Positions 35,348-42,967 of a DNA stretch of 47,073 nucleotides are shown piece after piece. Both the position numbers and the translations under genes were made by a program. Under the pieces are notes generated by a model. The model saw nothing but the letters and a program-made list of their open reading frames with translations. It searched no databases and was not told where the DNA came from. Every line of letters starts with the position of its first letter. Position 1 is the first letter of the stretch. This DNA is from Spirosoma fluviale (GTDB taxonomy: Bacteria > Bacteroidota > Bacteroidia > Cytophagales > Spirosomataceae), in contig CAMCYZ010000005.1 of assembly GCA_945885545.1 (NCBI GenBank), positions 1 through 47,073 of the forward strand. Reading direction: 5' to 3'.

Positions 35348-35806
35348 TTATTTATTCTTTGTTTTCCTCTTTCCTTCCTCTGTCAACACCCAACTTTTGT
35401 CTCTCGTCATAATTTTCACAAATTCCACTTTTCTAAACCTCAAGGCACTCCAGTCTTCGTCAATGGCCACCATTCTCACAGATTCATAGCCCAATTTTCC
35501 CATTATTTGCCAACCTGTATCTCTATTAAAATCACATTTGTAATTCTTTGAACTTCCTTTTGGATATGCCCACCAAAACAATCCGTCTTTATCTAGAATA
35601 GCATCTATTTTTGGTCCTAAATCGTCTATTTGAGCTTGTTCTTTTACAAATGCCAAAATAAACGAAACTTTTTCGACTGATAGTTTATCACTCACCTCTA
35701 AATAATTAGAGAAATCTTTTATTTGCTCCGAAAACTCCTCAGGTGCATTAAGTATGTCTATCTTTTTATGCTCCTTAAAATTTAGTTTTTTTAGTAATGT
35801 GTTCAT
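35348..35806 (-). CDS. DUF3052-like hypothetical protein inside the trp operon
   Basis: From the ATG at 35806 the product starts MNTLLKKLNFKEHKKIDILNAPEEF, the usual beginning of this family; the frame opens to 35860 and would overlap trpE. 152 residues from that start. The most conserved part is GLFWWAYPKGSSKNYKCDFNRDTGW, then ESVRMVAIDEDWSALRFRKVEFV. No catalytic motif is recognised. It lies between trpE and trpG with 43 and 24 bp gaps and shares their strand, so it is expected to follow tryptophan control. A tryptophan-related role is not established. Confidence 0.7.
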   Translation of the reverse strand: MNTLLKKLNFKEHKKIDILNAPEEFSEQIKDFSNYLEVSDKLSVEKVSFILAFVKEQAQIDDLGPKIDAILDKDGLFWWAYPKGSSKNYKCDFNRDTGWQIMGKLGYESVRMVAIDEDWSALRFRKVEFVKIMTRDKSWVLTEEGKRKTKNK

Positions 35807-35849
35807 CTCTATTATATTTTCAGAAAAACTATAACCTTGTTTTTTGATT

Positions 35850-37271
35850 TCAAATATCACCTGCCATTTCTATAGCCTTCCTCAATGCTCCAAGCTTCAA
35901 ATGAATTTCAGCCATTTCGGTTTCTATCACTGATTTTGCTACTACACCCATTCCTGCCTGAAAGTACAAAGTATTGTTTTTGCTTAAAAATGTTCGGATA
36001 GCAATGGCATGATTAAAATTGCCTTTGAAATCCATAAAACCTATAGCTCCTCCATAAATACTGCGGTTGGTAGGCTCCATTTCGTTTATTAAACTCATGG
36101 CCATGTGTTTGGGCGAGCCTGAGAGTGTGCCTGCAGGAAAAGTATCTGCTACTAATTGTAATGGGTTGGTGCCTTCGGTCATGTGTCCTGTTACTTTAGA
36201 TACCAAATGTATCACATGACTATAAAACTGAACCTCTTTGAAGATGTCCACTTGTACTTTGTCTGAGCTGCGAGAAAGGTCGTTCCGGGCCAAATCTACC
36301 AACATCACATGTTCAGCAGATTCTTTTGGATCTGCGTGTAGTTGTCGTGCCAATTCAGCATCTTTGGCATCGTCTCCTGTACGCCTAAACGTACCAGCAA
36401 TCGGGTGGATTTCTGCTTGTCCGTCTTTTATAAATATTTGTTTTTCAGGACTTGAGCCGAAAATGTGATAATCTCCGCCATCAAAGTAAAACAAATAAGG
36501 AGATGGATTAATACTACGCAATGCCCGGTAAACATTGAAGTCGTCACCCGTATATTCTTGCGAAAATCTCCTAGACGGTACTATTTGGAATACGTCTCCA
36601 CGCAAACAATGTTTGATGCATTTTTCAATGATTTTTACCATATCTGCATCGTTGATATTGGTTTGTTCATCACCTTTTTTTGAGAAATTACTCGAAGTCC
36701 TTTTCGGGTTTTTTACGTAAAACTCTAGGGTGTCAAGACCATCTTCCTTAAATTTGGCTTCTTCGCCGTCTTTGGCATAGGCGTGTTCAAACAGGAAAAG
36801 CTCGTCTTTGAAATGATTGACAGCAATCACGTATCTGTAAACTCTGTAAAGTATTTGAGGAATTGCAGTTTCTTGACTTTTTTCTTGAATTTCGATATCT
36901 TCAAAATATTCAACGGAGTCATAAGTAATATGTCCAAAAAGCCCATTTGAAATAAAAGAATGTTCATTATCTGAAGGATTAAATCTGCCCGCAAAGGTTT
37001 GAAGAGCATTTACAGCATCTTTTCGAGTGGCCAACTTGAACTTCTCAGTTGTGCCATCTGGAAACGACTGCGTAACTTCGTCGTTGTCTAAGACAAACGA
37101 AGCTATCGGGTCGCAGGCGATATAGCTGAAACTATTGTGCATGGCATGATAATCAGCACTTTCTAGAATAACTGAAAGCTGAAACTGCTCTCTTATCCGG
37201 AGGAAAATACTTACTGGAGTTAGTGTATCTGCCAATAATCTTTTGCTTCTGCTTGTAATATTAAATTTCAT
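35850..37271 (-). CDS. trpE: anthranilate synthase component I
   Basis: Converts chorismate and ammonia to anthranilate, first step of tryptophan synthesis. 473 residues. The chorismate-binding core is complete: CLRGDVFQIVPSRRFS, GSSPEKQIFIKDGQAEIHPIAGTFRRT, ESAEHVMLVDLARNDLSR, TFPAGTLSGSPKHMAMSLI and YGGAIGFMDFKGNFNHAIAIRT. The N-terminal Trp-binding part has the LLADTLTPVSIFLRI segment where inhibitor contacts lie. A 375-nt leader with promoter, Trp-rich leader peptide, terminator/antiterminator and 25-bp repeats precedes it, so expression should fall when charged tRNA-Trp is plentiful. Confidence 0.94.
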   Translation of the reverse strand: MKFNITSRSKRLLADTLTPVSIFLRIREQFQLSVILESADYHAMHNSFSYIACDPIASFVLDNDEVTQSFPDGTTEKFKLATRKDAVNALQTFAGRFNPSDNEHSFISNGLFGHITYDSVEYFEDIEIQEKSQETAIPQILYRVYRYVIAVNHFKDELFLFEHAYAKDGEEAKFKEDGLDTLEFYVKNPKRTSSNFSKKGDEQTNINDADMVKIIEKCIKHCLRGDVFQIVPSRRFSQEYTGDDFNVYRALRSINPSPYLFYFDGGDYHIFGSSPEKQIFIKDGQAEIHPIAGTFRRTGDDAKDAELARQLHADPKESAEHVMLVDLARNDLSRSSDKVQVDIFKEVQFYSHVIHLVSKVTGHMTEGTNPLQLVADTFPAGTLSGSPKHMAMSLINEMEPTNRSIYGGAIGFMDFKGNFNHAIAIRTFLSKNNTLYFQAGMGVVAKSVIETEMAEIHLKLGALRKAIEMAGDI

Positions 37272-37297
37272 AGTGTAATTTTTCTTAACTTTTTTTC

Positions 37298-37319
37298 CTG
37301 TGACTTTAATCAGCCACAG
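37298..37319 (-). promoter_or_regulatory. hairpin just before trpE
   Basis: CTGTG-CT / AG-CACAG stem with one mismatch and a 6-nt loop, ending 26 nt before the trpE ATG. On the minus strand it is followed by GAAAAAAAG, so it is not a terminator. It may affect ribosome access. Confidence 0.3.
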
Positions 37320-37365
37320 TGGGTAAATCTTTTTTATGTATTAAAATTATTCTAATTTATCGGCG

Positions 37366-37515
37366 ACTTTGATGTCTAAGTTAAGCCTATATTTTGGTTT
37401 CTGATCTTTGTCTACGCTATGGGTACTGTTTTATTTCTATATTTTGGCGGCTGAGCTATTGCCACATTTTGGTGGCTAAGCTATTGTTACACTTTGGTGG
37501 CTGAGCGGAGCTGAA
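37366..37515. repeat. six degenerate 25-bp tandem repeats in the trpE leader
   Basis: Units begin at 37366, 37391, 37416, 37441, 37466 and 37491 with an exact 25-bp step. The best copies (37441 and 37466) agree at 21 of 25 positions around TTTTGG-GGCT-AGCTATTG--AC; the third from the right drifts after GGCTGAGC, and the outer ones are worn. The step is not a multiple of three and no frame is kept open, so this is non-coding. It lies between the attenuator terminator and trpE. Confidence 0.75.
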
Positions 37516-37520
37516 GCCAC

Positions 37521-37556
37521 AAAAAAAACGGCTTGCCGTTTTGAACAGCAAGCCGT
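37521..37556 (-). terminator. trp attenuator terminator (3:4 hairpin)
   Basis: On the minus strand ACGGCTTGC (37556-37548) and GCAAGCCGT (37536-37528) form a perfect 9-bp stem with an 11-nt loop, followed by a T tract down to 37521. It stands downstream of the leader promoter and upstream of trpE. An alternative pairing uses its 5' arm: GCAAcattCCG (37589-37579) can pair with CGGcTTGC of the arm, which would stop the terminator forming. That upstream segment can instead pair through CCGCTA (37581-37576) with the two Trp codons. The three pairings are mutually exclusive, as in classical trp attenuators. Confidence 0.85.
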
Positions 37557-37589
37557 AATTATGTATAAAACCACATAGCGGAATGTTGC

Positions 37590-37649
37590 TCAACTCAATA
37601 GAGAAGAACGCCACCAACTTTTATTTGCTACGTTGTTTAATAATTTCAT
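37590..37649 (-). CDS. trpL: trp operon leader peptide
   Basis: A 19-residue frame, MKLLNNVANKSWWRSSLLS, with TGG TGG (complement at 37611-37616) at codons 12-13, ending TGA. Tandem Trp codons in a tiny frame directly before a terminator hairpin, upstream of trpE, are the hallmark of ribosome-mediated attenuation. Stalling at the Trp codons would cover segment 1, allow 2:3 pairing and permit readthrough; fast translation would allow 1:2 and the 3:4 terminator. The promoter -7 box ends only 5 nt before the ATG, so the message is probably leaderless or nearly so. Not matched to any database entry here. Confidence 0.85.
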   Translation of the reverse strand: MKLLNNVANKSWWRSSLLS

Positions 37650-37653
37650 ATCA

Positions 37654-37683
37654 CAAATGTAGCCAGGAATTTTATAAATCAAA
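37654..37683 (-). promoter_or_regulatory. promoter of the trp leader-trpE operon
   Basis: On the minus strand TTTG (37683-37680), 18 nt, TACATTTG (37661-37654), matching TTTG / TAnnTTTG. Expected transcription start is about 37651-37648, at or just before the trpL ATG. Confidence 0.75.
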
Positions 37684-37703
37684 ATATTTGAGTTTTTATT
37701 TTA

Positions 37704-37732
37704 CAAAAAAAGGGCAGACAAACGTCCGCCCT
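37704..37732 (-). terminator. sodA terminator
   Basis: AGGGCGGAC / GTCTGCCCT (one mismatch) with loop GTTT on the minus strand, then seven T's; 25 bp beyond the sodA stop. It insulates sodA from the trp promoter that follows. Confidence 0.88.
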
Positions 37733-37756
37733 CCTTAAACTTTAAATATCTAAATT

Positions 37757-38371
37757 TTATTTCTTTGCAGCCGCATATCTAGCTTCTACGGCGTTCCAGT
37801 TTACCAATGTCCAGAAAGTGTCCACATAGTCAGGACGTTTGTTTTGGAATTTTAAATAATAGGCATGTTCCCACACATCAAGTCCCAAAAGCGGCGTGCC
37901 TTTTACTTCTGAAATGTCCATCAAAGGATTGTCTTGGTTTGGCGTAGAAGTTACAGCAACTGAGCCGTCTTCTTTGGCGATTAACCATGCCCAACCTGAT
38001 CCAAATCTTGTTGTTGCAGCGGTTTTGAATACAGTTTTGAAATCATCTACAGAACCAAAAGCGGCAATAATTGCTTCTTTTAAAGGGCCCGAAAGATTGC
38101 CACCCACTCCTTGCGGAGCAAGAATATTCCAGAACAAATCATGGTTATAATGCCCACCTCCGTTGTTTCTTACTGGCATTGGAGCTTTGCTGATATTAGC
38201 CAAAATTTCTTCAATGGTCTTACCTTCCAAATCTGTTCCAGCAATGGCTGCATTAAGATTTGTAACATAAGCTTGGTGATGACGGTCATGGTGAATTTCC
38301 ATGGTTAGTGCATCAAAATGTGGTTCTAGAGCATCGTTTGCGTAAGGAAGGGGTGCTAATGTAAAAGCCAT
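37757..38371 (-). CDS. sodA: superoxide dismutase (Fe/Mn type)
   Basis: Dismutation of superoxide; cytoplasmic. 204 residues with the start [34 protein letters not shown], whose MEIHHDRHH carries the first metal His. The second His lies in [16 protein letters not shown], and the last ligands in [25 protein letters not shown]. Metal choice cannot be fixed by eye. Monocistronic, with its own strong terminator. Confidence 0.95.
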   Translation of the reverse strand: MAFTLAPLPYANDALEPHFDALTMEIHHDRHHQAYVTNLNAAIAGTDLEGKTIEEILANISKAPMPVRNNGGGHYNHDLFWNILAPQGVGGNLSGPLKEAIIAAFGSVDDFKTVFKTAATTRFGSGWAWLIAKEDGSVAVTSTPNQDNPLMDISEVKGTPLLGLDVWEHAYYLKFQNKRPDYVDTFWTLVNWNAVEARYAAAKK

Positions 38372-38505
38372 AATTGTATTTCGTTAAACTTGTTTTTCTA
38401 TCTATAAGTGTTTAACATCAGTTTTTTAAAATGTGTTCGAATGGGATGAAAAAAATAGGATTTTACCGCTCTTATTCGTAAATTTATTTTTGTCAATACG
38501 GTTTA

Positions 38506-39910
38506 TTACTCAAATAATACATCCATTTTCAAATTAGTATGTATAGCTCGAGTATTATTTACTGAAGCTAAGGCATAAGTGGAGAGCAATATAAGCCAAA
38601 TGGCTTTTTTGGTTTTTATAGATTCTTTAAATTCGGTTAATTTATGAAGTAGTTTGGCCTCATAGTCTTTTGAAATGGTAAATTTATCATCTGAAAATTT
38701 TATTTCTATTAAATTTATCACGTTGTCTTTTCTGTCAAAAATCAAATCAATTTGTGTTTTTGAGTTTGACCAAGCGTAAGTTGTTGTTTGGATTCCTGAT
38801 ATGCCTAGAGCTTTCTTAATTTCTTGTGTATGAATAAGGCATACTATTTCAAAAGCGTTTCCAGCCCAGGTATAATATTGTGGTGTATTTATTGAATTTA
38901 TCCACAGGTTATCTTCGGAAGCGTTTGAGTTTTCTACAAAATTTTTAAAAAACAAAGTGAAGTTGTCTGTTAGCTGGTACATGTTATTTCTTGTTTTTTT
39001 GCCTGGCATAGCATATTTCCTGATGAAATCACTCGCTTCGAGTTCTTTCTAATAATTTTGTTAGCGTTCCGCCATCTTTAATATTTGTTGCCTTTACTAT
39101 TTCATTTTTAAACAAGCCTTTTTTCTTTGTCGAAAGAGCAGCTATTATGGCAGTATGTTTTTGATAATTTTTAAATAATGAGGCAAATAGTAGATTGTAT
39201 TCGTCTCTAAGTTTTGCTTGTTCTCCAAAAAACAATCTGTTTATGTTTTGAGCGGCACTTTCATTTTGTTTTATATAGTTTAAGTAATACGGAACTCCCC
39301 CTAAGGCCATGTAGATTTCTATGATCTGATAATTATCATAATTTCCGCCATTCGCTATTAGGTATTCTTTTGTTTCTTTTAGCGAAAATGGTTTCAGCTT
39401 TATTTTGTTGGTAACTCTATTGTAAAGTCCTTTTGTGTTTTTTAGGAGTTTATCTATCATCCAGGATGCCGCTGAGCCACAAACTATTAGTTTTATGTCA
39501 TTTCTAGCACTTGCCCAACTGTTCCAAAAGTAATCTATTGCAGGTATCAGTCCAGCGTCTCTTGTGTCCATCCATGGCAATTCATCTATAAATATTACCT
39601 TTGTTTCGTTCTCTGTTTTTTCTAGTATGCCTATGAGGTTTTTGAATGCATCCATCCAATTGTCTGCATCTTTTTGGTTTTCATAAAAAGGGTTTTGTTT
39701 TAGTGCAGCATTAAAATTGGCCAACTGAACACTAGATTTTTCATCAGCTAGGCCAGTTGAATAAAAAGTAAATTTGTTTTAAAAGTATTGTTTTATGAGG
39801 TATGTTTTTCCAACTCTTCTTCGTCCATATACTACTACAAATTCTGACCTGCCAGAATTCATAAAGTCCTTAAACTCTTCTTTCTCTTTTTTTCTTCCTA
39901 TTGTGCTCAT
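38506..39910 (-). pseudogene. broken AAA ATPase gene (COG1672-like, with C-terminal nuclease-like domain)
   Basis: The intact ancestor would be about 467 codons from the ATG at 39910. Codons 1-43 give MSTIGRKKEKEEFKDFMNSG and the Walker A region VVYGRRRVGKTYLIKQYF. An in-frame TAA (39779-39781) then interrupts the same frame, which resumes NKFTFYSTGLADEKSS and carries Walker B (VIFIDELPWMDT), sensor (IVCGSAASWM) and DNA-binding-like parts. Near 39050 one extra A (GAAAGAA instead of GAAGAA) shifts the frame, and the remaining 160 codons hold the C-terminal domain with QIDLIFD...LIEIKF, a PD-(D/E)XK-like pattern. Two independent lesions make it a pseudogene unless there are sequencing errors. 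Confidence 0.85.
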
Positions 39911-39950
39911 AATCATTCAATTATGATTCAAAAGTAAATAATATTTTATT

Positions 39951-40116
39951 TATCGCTATTTTTATGTGTTATAAATAGCGATATCTATATAAAATAGTAT
40001 AATTGTCGCTGATTATGAATAATAAAAATAGCGATAACTATAAAATATGTATAGTTATCGCTGATTAGTAACTCAATAAATAGCGGTATCTATTGATTTT
40101 AGAACAGATATCGCTA
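39951..40116. repeat. array of alternating TATCGCTA/TAGCGATA sites, about 53-bp period
   Basis: Seven sites alternate in orientation: TATCGCTA 39951, TAGCGATA 39976, TGTCGCT 40004, TAGCGATA 40029, TATCGCT 40056, TAGCGGTA 40081, TATCGCTA 40109. Steps between sites are 24-29 bp, and the repeat of like-oriented sites is 52-54 bp. The bases between are AT-rich and only partly conserved (ATAAATAGCGATATCTAT-like cores). It starts 41 bp upstream of the broken ATPase gene. It looks like an operator or recognition array of that element; there are no cas genes and no true spacers. Confidence 0.8.
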
Positions 40117-40177
40117 AATACTTCCAAAAGAATCTATTTTTCTTGAAGAAAAATGAAGCAATTCAAAAATTAGAACA

Positions 40178-40300
40178 TTATTCGTTTTCTTTTTTCAAGT
40201 CATTATTGGGCTTTGAGGTATTGATTTTGTAAATCAAATATGCAATACCCACCACAAAGTGTAGAATTAGGATGGCAGCTATGAAGTATGCTAAAGTCAT
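40178..40300 (-). CDS. 40-residue single-span membrane protein
   Basis: ATG at 40300, reading MTLAYFIAAILILHFVVGIAYLIYKIN and then a polar tail rich in Lys, Asn and Glu, stop at 40178. One membrane helix (about 3-24) with a positive-to-negative cytoplasmic tail (KINTSKPNNDLKKENE) is a realistic small-membrane-protein layout, and the codon use matches the neighbours. It lies 51 bp downstream of tadA on the same strand and between tadA and the repeat array. No family recognised. Confidence 0.6.
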   Translation of the reverse strand: MTLAYFIAAILILHFVVGIAYLIYKINTSKPNNDLKKENE

Positions 40301-40351
40301 TTCTTTTTTTGCAAAAGTCTTCTAAGTAGCTTCGGATTCAAATGACAAATG

Positions 40352-40822
40352 TCACAAATGTTTTAATCTTAATTTTTTGAAAAAGCTTTTCAGCAAGGCT
40401 TCTGATTCTGACTGCAGAATTCCTCCAATAACATCGGTTTTGGGGTGTAGAATGGGCTGATGAATTAGAGTAAAACCTTTTTTCTTGTCATAAGCTCCAA
40501 AAATCACTCGGTCAATTTGTGACCAAGCCAAGGCTCCGGCACACATTACACAAGGCTCAAGGGTTACGTAAAGTGTGCAGTTTTTGAGATATTTTGCAGC
40601 CAAAAAGTTGGATGCTGCTGTTATGGCCAATATTTCGGCATGGGCTGTTACGTCGTGTAATTGCTCAGTTTGGTTTACTCCTTTTCCTATAATTGTCTTG
40701 CCTTCTGCTACTACAATGGCACCCACAGGTACTTCGTCTTTTTCATAGGCATCCATGGCTAAGTCTAAGGCTTTGGCCATAAAATATTCGTGCGAGTAAA
40801 TGGGGTAGGAGTTACGGGCCAA
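40352..40822 (-). CDS. tadA: tRNA-specific adenosine deaminase
   Basis: Makes inosine-34 in tRNA-Arg(ACG). Zinc deaminase fold with the catalytic site DVTAHAEI (His and the proton-shuttling Glu) and PCVMCAGAL (two Cys ligands), plus VPVGAIVV near the N terminus. 156 residues. The start is a TTG at 40822: the first ATG (40780) would remove the conserved IYSHEYFM segment, which relatives keep, and no ATG lies upstream in frame. Some nucleobase deaminases look similar, but the length and motifs favour TadA. Confidence 0.9.
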   Translation of the reverse strand: MARNSYPIYSHEYFMAKALDLAMDAYEKDEVPVGAIVVAEGKTIIGKGVNQTEQLHDVTAHAEILAITAASNFLAAKYLKNCTLYVTLEPCVMCAGALAWSQIDRVIFGAYDKKKGFTLIHQPILHPKTDVIGGILQSESEALLKSFFKKLRLKHL

Positions 40823-40933
40823 AGCTATTAAGTTTTACAAACGAACGCATAAGTTTTTTAAGGACACGTAATTGAGTTTTTTCTTGGCGTCCTAGCCATT
40901 AAGCGGTTGTTTTTAGAATTGTAATTAAATAAA

Positions 40934-40965
40934 AAACGCCTCAAATCTTTTAAAATGAGACGTTT
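40934..40965 (-). terminator. glucokinase terminator
   Basis: On the minus strand AAACGTCTCA / TGAGGCGTTT, ten pairs with one G-T, followed by TTTTTTA. 19 bp beyond the ROK gene stop. Confidence 0.85.
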
Positions 40966-40983
40966 CTTAAAATATTTTACCAA

Positions 40984-41892
40984 TTAAAAGCACAAGCTTG
41001 CAGCACCTAACAGACCTGCGTCATTTGCCAAAGTAGCTCTTTTAATCTCTAATGTTTTCATATAATAAGGTGTTAGCCAGTAGTTTAATTGACGGTTTAC
41101 GGCTGGCATGATATATTCAAATGAAGCCGATAGTCCACCTCCGATAAGAATGGTGGTGATGTCAAGAATTCTAATCATTGAAACCAATCCATCGCCCAAT
41201 AAAGTTCCTACCACGTCGAATATTTGAAGTGCAAGTACGTCACCATCTGAGGCAGCCGCTACTAAACCAGTAGTAGAAATAGAGCCATCGCTTGGTAGTC
41301 TTGTCTCACCATTAAACTCGCCACGCATTTTATTAGCTAAGTCTAAAAGCTCGTTTTTGCCTATGTTTCTTTCCAATACTTTACCGTTTACAGATGGCAT
41401 GTGGCCGGGTTCCATAGCATTTCCGCCACCCCCTTTAAACACCAATTTATCTATTATAGCAGCACCACCTACGCCAGTGCCAAGTGTTACAAATATATAA
41501 TCTTCTGGCAATTTTTCTTCACCAAAGTAGTATTCGCCTAGTGCTGCGGCATTTGCATCATTTTCTAGGAAAAAATCATGCTCCGGGAATCTTTTCTTTA
41601 GTAATGGAATGATAGGTGTGCCGTCAGTTTCAGGAATGGCAGTGATTTCCATCAAAGTTGATCTATCACGAGATATAAGACCGGGCACTCCGATTCCGAT
41701 TTTTTTGACTTCGGGGTTTTCTTTGAGTTGAACAGCTATAGCATCACCTAGATTATCTACAAAATGTCCTGTTGCTCTCCATGATCCTGTGTCGTGACTG
41801 TAAAATTTTGTTATGTTCCCTGATTCGGCATTTACAATACCCATTTTAACATTTGTCCCGCCAACGTCTATTCCCAAATATTCTGTCGCCAT
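40984..41892 (-). CDS. ROK family glucokinase-like sugar kinase
   Basis: ATP-dependent phosphorylation of glucose or a related sugar. 302 residues with the phosphate loop YLGIDVGGTNVKMGIV (D9-T13), KKIGIGVPGLIS, the catalytic LENDANAAALGEYYFG and VTLGTGVGGAAI. The ROK consensus usually continues with a zinc-binding CxCGxxGCxE motif; here the matching place reads EPGHMPSVNGKVLERNIG and has no cysteines. The protein is otherwise complete, so this is a metal-free ROK subgroup rather than a damaged gene. Glucose as substrate is likely, not proven. Confidence 0.85.
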   Translation of the reverse strand: MATEYLGIDVGGTNVKMGIVNAESGNITKFYSHDTGSWRATGHFVDNLGDAIAVQLKENPEVKKIGIGVPGLISRDRSTLMEITAIPETDGTPIIPLLKKRFPEHDFFLENDANAAALGEYYFGEEKLPEDYIFVTLGTGVGGAAIIDKLVFKGGGGNAMEPGHMPSVNGKVLERNIGKNELLDLANKMRGEFNGETRLPSDGSISTTGLVAAASDGDVLALQIFDVVGTLLGDGLVSMIRILDITTILIGGGLSASFEYIMPAVNRQLNYWLTPYYMKTLEIKRATLANDAGLLGAASLCF

Positions 41893-41936
41893 TCCTATGA
41901 TTTATAAAATTTTCTGCAAATATAAATTAAAATAAA

Positions 41937-42539
41937 TTAATAATTAGGGAAGATTATCTCTTCTATTAATCCTAATATTTCTGTTTTGCCTGTTTTTCTT
42001 TCCGCCGAACTTATAAAGTACTCGGGCAATATCTGCCATGTTTCTGACAGAGACCCCATAAAATCGGTGATATTCTTCTGACCTTCCATGGTCTTCACTT
42101 TGTCGGCTTTGGTAAAAACTAGTTTCAGAGGAACTCCATTTTCGCCTAGCTTTTGTATAAATTCTAAGTCTTTTTTTTGTGGTGAAAGTCTAATGTCCAG
42201 TAAAACAAAAACATACAAGAGGTTAGGTCTCTGAAGTAAATAATCCCAAGTCATTTTTTCCCATTTGGCTTTTTCCGAAATCGGCACTTTGGCGTAGCCA
42301 TAGCCGGGTAAATCTACCAAATGCCATTTGTTATCAATCAGAAAGTGATTGATAAGTTGCGTTTTGCCTGGAGTTGAGGAGGTTTTTGCAAGGTTTTTTA
42401 CGCCCGTAAGCATATTCAGCAAGGAGGATTTTCCTACATTTGACCTACCGATAAATGCGATTTCGGGCAGCTCATCTTGCGGACAATGCTCTACTTTGGA
42501 GGCACTTTTATTAAACTTTGCTTCTTTTATTTGATACAT
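41937..42539 (-). CDS. engB: ribosome biogenesis GTPase EngB (YihA/YsxC)
   Basis: Essential assembly GTPase of the 50S subunit. The ATG at 42539 gives MYQIKEAKFNKSASKVEHCP, the family start; the frame extends to 42587 but those residues are not conserved and would overlap the fur gene. 200 residues. G1 IGRSNVGKSSLLN, G2 SSTPGKTQLINHF, G3 DLPGYGYAK, G4 FTKADK are all present. It follows the Fur-type gene by 10 bp. Confidence 0.94.
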   Translation of the reverse strand: MYQIKEAKFNKSASKVEHCPQDELPEIAFIGRSNVGKSSLLNMLTGVKNLAKTSSTPGKTQLINHFLIDNKWHLVDLPGYGYAKVPISEKAKWEKMTWDYLLQRPNLLYVFVLLDIRLSPQKKDLEFIQKLGENGVPLKLVFTKADKVKTMEGQKNITDFMGSLSETWQILPEYFISSAERKTGKTEILGLIEEIIFPNY

Positions 42540-42549
42540 TTTACTGTTT

Positions 42550-42966
42550 TTAATTGCATTTGGGGCAAGTTCCTTGCACCAATACATTGATTTCTTTTCT
42601 TTGGTAACCCTCTGGAAGTATGATTTCTGGTATCAGAAATTTTTCTAAGCAGAAAGTCTCGTTGCAGGCTGAGCACTTGAAGTGCACGTGGTCGTGGTGG
42701 TGGTGTCCCAAGGCACACTGGTCTTTACAAAGTGCATATTTCACACCGCCGTTGTCGTCTAGTATCTTATGAATGATTCCCTTGTCGAGAAATGTCTTGA
42801 GCGTTCGGTAAATCGTCACCCTATCAAATCCATCAGTAAGGTAGGTTTCGATGTCTCCATGCGACAGAGCCGACGATTTTTGAAGAAAACCATTAAGTAT
42901 ATTCTCTCGGGTGTCGGTATGTCTGAGGTCATATTGGCGTAAGATGCCGAGTGCGTTGTTTTCCAT
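42550..42966 (-). CDS. Fur family metalloregulator (Zur/PerR-like subtype unclear)
   Basis: 138 residues. The N-terminal winged helix is LRHTDTRENILNGFLQKSSALSHGDIETYL...RVTIYRTLKTFLDKGIIHKI. The C-terminal dimer domain has a His-rich metal site GHHHHDHVHF (about 87-96) and two CxxC pairs (C98/C101 and C134/C137) for structural zinc. The subtype (iron, zinc or peroxide sensing) cannot be settled from sequence alone. It lies one base after the ABC exporter stop and just before engB on the same strand. Confidence 0.9.
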   Translation of the reverse strand: MENNALGILRQYDLRHTDTRENILNGFLQKSSALSHGDIETYLTDGFDRVTIYRTLKTFLDKGIIHKILDDNGGVKYALCKDQCALGHHHHDHVHFKCSACNETFCLEKFLIPEIILPEGYQRKEINVLVQGTCPKCN

Positions 42967-42967
42967 T

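Noticed and set aside
37528-37556. Second terminator for sodA
   Set aside because: sodA already has a strong terminator at 37704-37732, and a good promoter and a Trp-codon leader frame lie between the two hairpins, so attenuation of trpE explains it better.
39951-40116. CRISPR array
   Set aside because: The repeated unit is only 7-8 bp and alternates in orientation, the intervening sequences are not unique spacers of fixed size with long direct repeats, and no cas gene is nearby.
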